From Bacteroidales bacterium (lineage in GTDB: Bacteria; Bacteroidota; Bacteroidia; Bacteroidales; JAOZVK01), in contig JAOZVK010000185.1 in assembly GCA_029938185.1 (NCBI GenBank), forward strand, positions 1 through 9,895: a stretch of DNA of 9,895 bases. The letters run 5' to 3'. The position numbers were made by a program, and so were the translations under genes. The notes beneath the pieces are model-generated. The model saw only the letters and a program-made list of their open reading frames with translations. It did no database searches and was not told the origin of the DNA. Below, one piece after another: positions 1-4,576 of the stretch; positions within the stretch are counted from its first letter, which is position 1; each line of letters starts with the position of its first letter.

Positions 1-81
1 GTTTTTAAGAATAAAAAAAGTGTCAACTACTTTTTGTAATTTATGAAAAATACCATAATTATCATGCAAAAGCAATATTAA

Positions 82-96
82 AAGGTCTAAGACCTT
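82..96 (+). repeat. AAGGTC-TAA-GACCTT palindrome (copy 1 of a dispersed hairpin family)
   Basis: A perfect 6-bp stem, AAGGTC (82-87) and GACCTT (91-96), encloses a TAA triloop and is preceded by ATTAAA (77-82). It ends 18 nt before the ATG at 115, so it probably lies in the 5' leader of the isocitrate dehydrogenase-like gene. Related copies occur at 2107-2119, 3042-3054, 4564-4576, 8782-8794 and, degenerate, 9804-9818. Its function is unknown; a leader hairpin or a dimeric protein-binding site are the obvious possibilities. Confidence 0.75.
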
Positions 97-114
97 AACT
101 TTAAAAAAAAAGAA

Positions 115-1308
115 ATGGAAAAAAGAACAATTGTAACAATGCCAGGAGATGGAATTGGTAATGCTGTACTTGAAGAAACAATAAGAGTTTTAGATGCAGC
201 AGGTTTTGATGCACAATATGTTAATGCAGATATTGGTTGGGAATTTTGGAAAGAAGAAGGTAATCCATTACCTGAAAGAACTATTGAACTTTTAGCTAAG
301 CACAAAATAGGTTTATTTGGAGCTATAACATCAAAGCCTAAAGATGATGCGGCAGCCGAATTAAATGATGATTTAAAAGATAAAGGATTTGTTTATTCTA
401 GTCCTATTGTTGGTTTGAGACAGTATTTTAATTTAGATATATGTGTTAGACCTTGTAAAACATATGAAGGTAATCCTTTAAATTTTATTAGAAGAGGCAA
501 AAATTCAATTGAAGAACCTGTTGTTGATGTTGTTATTTTTAGACAAAATACTGAGGGGCTATATGGTGGTGTTGAGTGGTCTAATCCTCCTGACAATGTT
601 TATAATGCATTAAAAACACATCCAAAATTTGTTAAAAATTTTAGTAAAACTCCAAAAGATGAAATATCGGTTTCAACTCGCATATTTACTAAGAAAGCAA
701 CAGGCAGAATATTAAAAGCTGCATTTGAATATGCAAAAAAATATGATTATAAGTCTGTAACTGTTTGTGAAAAACCAAATGTTATACGCGAAACTTCAGG
801 TATGATGTTTAAACTTGCCCAAGAAATACAAGCAAGCGAATATCCAGATATTGAACTTTGGAATACAAATATTGATGCTCAAATGATGTGGCTAACCAAA
901 AATCCTGAAAACTATGGAGTTATTGTAGCCGGAAATATGTTTGGAGATATAGTTTCTGATGGTTTTGCAGGACTCATTGGAGGTTTAGGTTTTGCATGTA
1001 GTGCAAATATTGGAGATCAACTTGCTGTATTTGAACCAACACATGGCTCGGCTCCAAAATATGCTGATTATGATGTTTCAATAGTAAATCCAATAGCAAT
1101 GATTGAGTCTGCATGTATGATGTTAGACCATATTAATGAGAAAACTATTTCAAAAAAAATACGAAAAGCAATTTCTGAAATAATAAAAGAAGGTAAGGTT
1201 AAGACATATGATATGATGAAAATGACTGGAAAAGCAAATGTAATTGAAAATGGAGCAGCTTCGACAACTGAAATGGCCGATGCTATAATTTATAAATTAG
1301 GCTTATAA
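115..1308 (+). CDS. Isocitrate/isopropylmalate dehydrogenase family protein, most likely isocitrate dehydrogenase
   Basis: This 397-residue cytosolic enzyme belongs to the beta-decarboxylating dehydrogenase family and probably converts isocitrate to 2-oxoglutarate in the TCA cycle. Residues I can align with E. coli Icd: Ser96 (Ser113, the phosphorylated, isocitrate-specific serine), Arg102, Arg112 and Arg143 (substrate arginines), Tyr150, Lys220, and metal-binding Asp254, Asp278 and Asp282. The segment after His310 reads GSAPKYAD, so Lys315-Tyr316 match the NADP-selecting Lys344-Tyr345 of E. coli; Tyr365 and Lys369 correspond to Tyr391 and Arg395. This favours NADP over NAD, but is inference. 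An isopropylmalate dehydrogenase would not be expected to have Ser96. The ATG at 115 is preceded by an A-rich stretch with no Shine-Dalgarno, normal for Bacteroidota, and the GDGIG motif begins at residue 11 as expected. It appears monocistronic: 179 bp separate it from the next gene. The symbol icd would fit but the exact subfamily is unsettled. Confidence 0.9.
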   Translation: MEKRTIVTMPGDGIGNAVLEETIRVLDAAGFDAQYVNADIGWEFWKEEGNPLPERTIELLAKHKIGLFGAITSKPKDDAAAELNDDLKDKGFVYSSPIVGLRQYFNLDICVRPCKTYEGNPLNFIRRGKNSIEEPVVDVVIFRQNTEGLYGGVEWSNPPDNVYNALKTHPKFVKNFSKTPKDEISVSTRIFTKKATGRILKAAFEYAKKYDYKSVTVCEKPNVIRETSGMMFKLAQEIQASEYPDIELWNTNIDAQMMWLTKNPENYGVIVAGNMFGDIVSDGFAGLIGGLGFACSANIGDQLAVFEPTHGSAPKYADYDVSIVNPIAMIESACMMLDHINEKTISKKIRKAISEIIKEGKVKTYDMMKMTGKANVIENGAASTTEMADAIIYKLGL

Positions 1309-1375
1309 GTAGGTTATCATATAAAATCGACACTTTGTAAAGTTATAACTTATTGTAATTCTGGTGTAAACAAAA

Positions 1376-1400
1376 TTATCAATTGTTTATTATCAATTGT
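1376..1400 (+). repeat. Two direct copies of TTATCAATTGT
   Basis: The 11-mer TTATCAATTGT occurs at 1376-1386 and again at 1390-1400, with a period of 14 bp, followed by a partial echo (CAATTAC). It lies in the 179-bp spacer between the dehydrogenase and HD-domain genes, and its right copy overlaps the -33 element of the candidate promoter at 1397-1426. It could be an operator-like tandem site or a replication-slippage product; the sequence does not decide between them. Confidence 0.5.
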
Positions 1401-1426
1401 CAATTACTTAGAGTTTTTTTACTTTG
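1397..1426 (+). promoter_or_regulatory. Candidate Bacteroidota-type promoter for the HD-domain gene
   Basis: TTG (1397-1399) is followed after 19 nt by TTACTTTG (1419-1426), one mismatch from the Bacteroidota -7 consensus TAnnTTTG. The spacing is right for the -33/-7 pair. It would give a leader of about 55 nt before the ATG at 1488. Support is moderate because AT-rich DNA produces near matches easily. Confidence 0.35.
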
Positions 1427-1487
1427 CTTATACCTATATAATTTTACTATTATTTATTAGTATGCTAAATTTTTTAATATAAACAAA

Positions 1488-2036
1488 ATGAATGAAGAAG
1501 TATTAAAGCTATGGCCTGAAATAAACTGGATTAAAGATGACGATTTAAGGCAAAAAACAGCAAAAGCATGGGAGCTGGCATTAGAACGAAGTGTATTAGA
1601 TCACAATGATTTAAATAAAATACCATTTACTCTTTTAGTACCAGATGTTAAAGTGTCGTTTATGGCACATAAGCGTGCAGTAGTTCATATAGCTAGAGAA
1701 AGTGCTTTGAAAATTATAGAATTTTTTGAAGATGAATTGCCCTTAGATTTAGATGTTGTTGTTGCAGGAGCTATACTTGCTGATGTTGGTAAACTTCTTG
1801 AATATGACCTTGATGAAAATGGAAATACAATTCAGGGTACATATGGAAAATACTTGAGACATCCGTTTTCGGGAGTTTCATTGGCAGAAGAATGTGGTAT
1901 TATGCCTGAGGTTTGTCATATTATAGCTGCACATGCCAACGAAGGAAATTTGGTGAAACGAACAACTGAAGCATATATAATTCATCATGCTGATTTTATG
2001 ACTTATTTACCATTCAAAAACAGATTGAAAATATAA
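1488..2036 (+). CDS. Small HD-domain (HDIG-like) protein with altered HD signature
   Basis: This 182-residue soluble protein has the layout of the HDIG branch of the HD metal-dependent phosphohydrolases. His61 and His67 lie in MAHKRAVVHIA, the signature region is GAILADVGKLLEY (residues 94-106), and further histidines include His125 (RHPFSG), His149 (AAHANEG), and His166-His167 with Asp169 (HHADF). The diagnostic His-Asp pair is Ala98-Asp99 here: the codon is gct where cat or cac would be needed. The other likely metal ligands remain, so metal binding may be altered rather than abolished. The substrate is unknown; relatives act on nucleotides or cyclic dinucleotides, but nothing in the sequence names one. 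The gene stands alone on the plus strand and converges with the TIR gene across a strong terminator. Confidence 0.8.
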   Translation: MNEEVLKLWPEINWIKDDDLRQKTAKAWELALERSVLDHNDLNKIPFTLLVPDVKVSFMAHKRAVVHIARESALKIIEFFEDELPLDLDVVVAGAILADVGKLLEYDLDENGNTIQGTYGKYLRHPFSGVSLAEECGIMPEVCHIIAAHANEGNLVKRTTEAYIIHHADFMTYLPFKNRLKI

Positions 2037-2058
2037 GATTTTAGAACAATATTTTATA

Positions 2059-2097
2059 AAAACTTTGTGGTTAAATTATTATTAACCACAGAGTTTT
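2059..2097. terminator. Bidirectional intrinsic terminator between convergent genes
   Basis: A 16-bp stem pairs 2059-2074 with 2082-2097 across a 7-nt loop. It has one T/G position (2065/2091) and a core of TGTGGTTAA against TTAACCACA. The left arm starts with an A-run and the right arm ends with a T-run, so on either strand the hairpin runs into a U-rich tract. It begins 22 nt after the stop of the HD gene and serves the convergent TIR gene from the other side. Confidence 0.85.
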
Positions 2098-2106
2098 AAA
2101 TTAAAA

Positions 2107-2119
2107 AACTCGAAGAGTT
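2107..2119 (+). repeat. AACTC-GAA-GAGTT palindrome (copy 2, compensatory variant)
   Basis: The 5-bp stem AACTC/GAGTT with a GAA triloop is preceded by ATTAAA (2100-2105), the same layout as the AGGTC-GAA-GACCT copies. Both arms differ from the common type at matching positions, so pairing is kept. It lies one base beyond the stop codon of the TIR gene; on the minus strand the hairpin is followed by a short T-run, so it may also help terminate that transcript. Confidence 0.6.
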
Positions 2120-2120
2120 A

Positions 2121-3014
2121 TTATTGTTTTTGAAAAGTTAGCAAAGTAATTACTTCCATTTTATTAACTTTCTCATTAACAGAAAGAATCATATTTGAAA
2201 ATGTTAATTCTTTGATAAATAATTCATCTTTTTGTCCTCCTCCTTCAGGTTCAAGAAACAAAATACTTCCATCGTCCTCAATAGACCATTGTCCTATTTC
2301 GGGTTGAGGCGTAAAACCAATTCTTTCAAATGTGAAATCATCATTAAAAGTTACTGATGCATTTTGCATCATCGCATTAATATTTTGAGCTGCTAATGCA
2401 CTATCTTGTTTGTTTCTTTTAAGATTATCATTATAATCTACGACTTTCCATGTTCCTACAATTGCCTGTTCTTTTTCACTTTTTACAAATGTATCGTATA
2501 GAAAATATCCAACAATAATTGCGGCAAAAATTGCAAATGCAGCTATATAGTATTGTTTTTGTTGCTTATCAGATTTATTATTTGTTGTTTCGCGTTGTGT
2601 TCTTTTTATTGGTTTTTCATCTGTAAATTCTTCTATTACCTCAAGTAGTATTTCATATGCTTGGTCAAAGCCATCTTCGTGAGCATCAACCCAGTCTAAG
2701 GTATTAAAAAGATATTGATTTGATATTGTTTTTGGAATTTCTCCTACTTTAAATGGAATGATTGGTTTTTCGGACTCTTCGGCAGTTTCGTATTCTTTAA
2801 TTATTATTTCGGAACTATCTTCATATTTCGAATAAATCAAGATAAATAATTCTGATTCATCAATTGCTTGCTTAATTGCGTCATTTGTTCTTACACCACT
2901 TGGCAAATCTCTTGGATTTATCCAGCATGAATATCCGTCTGATTCTAATTTTGATACAAGTCTTTTTGCTGTTTTTTTGTTTTCTTTTGAATAACTTATA
3001 TATAATGATTTCAT
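2121..3014 (-). CDS. Membrane-anchored TIR-domain protein with C-terminal lipocalin-like domain
   Basis: The 297-residue protein has three parts. Residues 1-115 are a TIR domain (SLYISYSKENKKTAKRL at the start, CWINPRDLPSG at 30-40, FILIYS at 57-62). The segment S68-E69-I-I-I-K-E74 matches the bacterial pattern around the catalytic glutamate of NAD-cleaving TIRs, so Glu74 is the probable active-site residue. A basic linker (about 135-153) leads to one transmembrane helix (about 155-173). Residues 184-297 form a lipocalin-like beta domain (VGTW at 186, GQWS at 241). The basic residues before the helix predict a cytoplasmic TIR and an extracytoplasmic C-terminus. The upstream lipoprotein (3281-3688) carries the same kind of C-terminal domain. 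NADase activity is inference; a purely scaffolding TIR is possible. The ATG at 3014 fits a TIR domain starting at residue 3. The gene lies 266 bp from its upstream neighbour. Confidence 0.85.
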   Translation of the reverse strand: MKSLYISYSKENKKTAKRLVSKLESDGYSCWINPRDLPSGVRTNDAIKQAIDESELFILIYSKYEDSSEIIIKEYETAEESEKPIIPFKVGEIPKTISNQYLFNTLDWVDAHEDGFDQAYEILLEVIEEFTDEKPIKRTQRETTNNKSDKQQKQYYIAAFAIFAAIIVGYFLYDTFVKSEKEQAIVGTWKVVDYNDNLKRNKQDSALAAQNINAMMQNASVTFNDDFTFERIGFTPQPEIGQWSIEDDGSILFLEPEGGGQKDELFIKELTFSNMILSVNEKVNKMEVITLLTFQKQ

Positions 3015-3041
3015 TAGTTGTGTGCTTTTAAATTTTTATCA

Positions 3042-3054
3042 AGGTTTTCTACCT
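3042..3054 (-). repeat. Diverged copy of the hairpin family upstream of the TIR gene (copy 3)
   Basis: The plus strand reads AGGTTTTCTACCT, two substitutions from AGGTCTTCGACCT at 8782. The flank ATTTAAT is shared as well, and GCTTACAC follows 23 bp further on (3078-3085), as GCTTACGC does near the cheD copy. Four stem pairs (AGGT/ACCT) survive with a 5-nt loop. It lies 27 nt upstream of the TIR start codon. Confidence 0.5.
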
Positions 3055-3090
3055 ATTTAATTATTCTTATAATGACAGCTTACACGTTTT

Positions 3091-3182
3091 AGTATTGTAC
3101 ATTATTTTATTTTTTTGACAGTATTTACAGTATTTACAGGATTGATTTTTATCCTGTTACGAAATACCTGTTGTACAATACT
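3091..3182. repeat. 92-bp MITE-like element with 11-bp terminal inverted repeats
   Basis: AGTATTGTACA (3091-3101) is the exact reverse complement of TGTACAATACT (3172-3182). Inside are two tandem ACAGTATTT units (3118-3135) running into ACAGGAT (3136-3142), which pairs with ATCCTGT (3151-3157) over an 8-nt loop. The opposite strand of the right half carries similar ACAG(G)TATTT units, so the whole element is an imperfect hairpin. No coding capacity and no clear target-site duplication were seen. It fills the spacer between the lipoprotein and TIR genes and could be a decayed miniature element or an attenuator-like structure. Confidence 0.6.
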
Positions 3183-3280
3183 GTCCAACTTTACGTGGGT
3201 AACCTAAAGACATATAATCAATTATATATCAGAAAAATAAGTTTTTCAAAAATAGGTAAAATCCTTTGTGTGTATACTTT

Positions 3281-3688
3281 CTATTGCTTAACTAATGTTA
3301 TTGTTGTTTTGGCTCCTTTATCCGACTCATCTGTAAAAACAATTTTGCTTGAACTAATTTCTTGAATAGTTGATGTATTTGTTTTTCCATTGTCTTCTTC
3401 AACAGTTAAAGTTTTTCCATCGTCATTCAAACTCCATTTTCCAGTTGTATTTTTTTCAGAAATCTTAGTTTCCAAAGTACCATCTTCGTTAAATGTAAAT
3501 GATGAGCTTTTTTTCATTTCGTCCATCATTTTTTTATACATTTCTTTGTGCTCTTCTGGAATTTCTTCTGTTGTTTCAATATTATCAATTTTCCATGTTC
3601 CAATAATCATTTTACTTGGACTTTCTGAACAAGAAGCAATGATACCAACAAACAACATGATTAACACATAGTTAACAAATCTTTTCAT
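3281..3688 (-). CDS. Lipocalin-like lipoprotein
   Basis: This 135-residue protein starts with a signal peptide (MKRFVNYVLIMLFVGIIASC); the lipobox IASC places the lipidated cysteine at residue 20. The mature part has the small lipocalin-like beta fold common in Bacteroidota lipoproteins: IGTW at 29-32, an acidic/basic helical insertion (about 43-60), FTFNEDGTL (64-72), GKWSLNDDGKTLTV (83-96) and a final strand TTITLVK. It should sit in the outer or inner membrane facing the periplasm or cell surface. The IGTW-to-GKWS distance (54 residues) almost equals the VGTW-to-GQWS distance (55) in the C-terminal domain of the TIR protein, so the two domains are probably homologous. The ligand is unknown. 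A good promoter lies just upstream, at 3723-3754. The 266-bp spacer before the TIR gene means cotranscription is uncertain. Confidence 0.8.
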   Translation of the reverse strand: MKRFVNYVLIMLFVGIIASCSESPSKMIIGTWKIDNIETTEEIPEEHKEMYKKMMDEMKKSSSFTFNEDGTLETKISEKNTTGKWSLNDDGKTLTVEEDNGKTNTSTIQEISSSKIVFTDESDKGAKTTITLVKQ

Positions 3689-3722
3689 AGTTTTATATTT
3701 AAATTATTATCAAAAATTTGAG

Positions 3723-3754
3723 CAAAATTACTAAACTCTCTAATATATACCCAA
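3723..3754 (-). promoter_or_regulatory. Bacteroidota-type promoter for the lipoprotein gene
   Basis: On the minus strand TAATTTTG (3730 to 3723) is a full match to the -7 consensus TAnnTTTG, and a TTG (3754 to 3752) lies 21 nt upstream as a -33 element. The predicted start of transcription leaves a leader of roughly 28 nt before the ATG at 3688. It is the best promoter match in the window. Confidence 0.55.
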
Positions 3755-3775
3755 TAAACTTTAATGTTTTTTCTA

Positions 3776-4192
3776 TTATTCCCCAATTATTTTTACTAAA
3801 ACTCTTTTTCTCCGTTTTCCATCAAATTCTCCATAGAAAATCTGTTCCCATGGACCAAAATCTAATTTTCCGTTTGTAATTGCAACCACAACTTCTCTTC
3901 CCATAATTGTTCTTTTTAGATGTGCATCTGCATTATCCTCAAAACCATTGTGTTTATATTGTGAATATGGTTTTTCAGGGGCTAATTTTTCTAACCATTT
4001 TTCGTAATCGTGGTGTAAGCCAGATTCATCATCGTTTATAAATACACTTGAAGTTATATGCATTGCATTAACTAGCACTAAGCCTTCTTTAATATTGCTT
4101 TCATTTAAACATTTATTTACATTAGGAGTTATATTAATTAACTCTCTACGTTTGGTTGAGTTAAACCAAAGTTCCTTTCTGTATGATTTCAT
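3776..4192 (-). CDS. yjbQ: YjbQ family protein (UPF0047)
   Basis: The protein is a compact YjbQ/UPF0047 member, a family annotated as secondary thiamine-phosphate synthase from weak activity in E. coli YjbQ; its physiological role is unsettled. Family hallmarks are intact: FINDDESGLHHDYEKWLEKL (residues 51-70, with His60, His61 and Asp62), NADAHLKRTIMG (87-98), ITNGKLDFGPWEQIF and the terminal EFDGKRRKRVLVKI. I start it at the ATG at 4192, giving 138 residues, the same length as E. coli YjbQ. The in-frame ATG at 4228 would add 12 residues (MTNNICITIIKN) that do not look like this family, and would overlap a near-consensus -7 element (AATATTTG, 4219 to 4212). The protein is soluble with no signal peptide. 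It is 87 bp upstream of the lipoprotein gene, which has its own promoter, so there is no clear functional link. Confidence 0.9.
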   Translation of the reverse strand: MKSYRKELWFNSTKRRELINITPNVNKCLNESNIKEGLVLVNAMHITSSVFINDDESGLHHDYEKWLEKLAPEKPYSQYKHNGFEDNADAHLKRTIMGREVVVAITNGKLDFGPWEQIFYGEFDGKRRKRVLVKIIGE

Positions 4193-4575
4193 ATTTTTAA
4201 TTATTGTTATACAAATATTATTAGTCAATAATAAATTTCCATAATAAAATGGGACTTCTTAACCTGATTAATTAGGGCTTTTAGCAATTTGCTGGTCATG
4301 TAACAATTTATAAATTACAACAATATAATTCGTTCTAATTTTATTCTTTTTTTTAATGTATTATCTTAATTTACACACTTGCATTCCCGCATTTCGCTTT
4401 GCTCCATACGAGGCTAACAATAGATATCGTCCTTACGGACTTTTGGCACAATTTGCAGAGAATTATACAGGTTAGAGCCTTATTTATAACTCGTAACTTT
4501 CTAAGTGTAAGCTAATTCGTAGTTTATAATTCGTAATTCGTAATTTCCGAAGTAACATTAAACAGGTCGAAGACC
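4193..4575. other. Gene-free stretch of 383 bp rich in small repeats
   Basis: No credible reading frame is present on either strand. From left to right it holds AT-rich sequence (4193-4380) and a locally more G+C-rich patch (4381-4445) containing the palindrome GTCC-TTAC-GGAC (4429-4440). After these come heptamer repeats of the type TAATTCG (4487-4546), the octamer GTGTAAGC (4505-4512), and the hairpin-family copy at 4564-4576. The patchwork looks like intergenic repeats that have accumulated rather than a lost gene; no protein remnant was recognised. Confidence 0.6.
4487..4546 (+). repeat. Degenerate TAAyTCG heptamer repeats
   Basis: TAACTCG (4487-4493) is followed directly by TAACTTT. TAATTCG recurs at 4513-4519, 4527-4533 and 4534-4540, and ends in TAATTTC. 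Where tandem, the period is 7 bp. This is simple-sequence expansion; copies are too few and too irregular for a CRISPR array or a satellite. Confidence 0.55.
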
Positions 4576-4576
4576 T
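4564..4576 (+). repeat. AGGTC-GAA-GACCT palindrome (copy 4)
   Basis: A perfect 5-bp stem with a GAA triloop is preceded by ATTAAA (4557-4562). Its last base is the first base of TTA (4576-4578), the complement of the TAA stop codon of the PorE-like gene. In the plus direction it is followed by TTATTTTTTT, so it has terminator shape on that strand. The 13-mer is identical to the minus-strand sequence at 8794-8782, some 4.2 kb away. Confidence 0.75.

Noticed and set aside
1332..1343. ACTTTGTAAAGT as terminator of the dehydrogenase gene
   Set aside because: The loop would be 2-4 nt with a weak stem and there is no adjacent T-run.
3231..3247. GAAAAA-TAAG-TTTTTC hairpin as terminator of the lipoprotein gene
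   Set aside because: The stem is pure A/T plus one G-C pair and lacks a following T-run; such hairpins are common by chance in this DNA.
3171..3365. Open frame of 64 codons on the plus strand
   Set aside because: It starts inside the inverted-repeat element and runs antisense through the lipoprotein gene; composition is hydrophobic and AT-driven with no recognisable domain.
4193..4228. Longer start for yjbQ at 4228
   Set aside because: The extra 12 residues are unlike the family, and the ATG at 4192 gives exactly the usual 138 residues.
4487..4546. Heptamer repeats as a CRISPR array
   Set aside because: Units are 7 bp, irregular and without uniform spacers; no cas gene is present.
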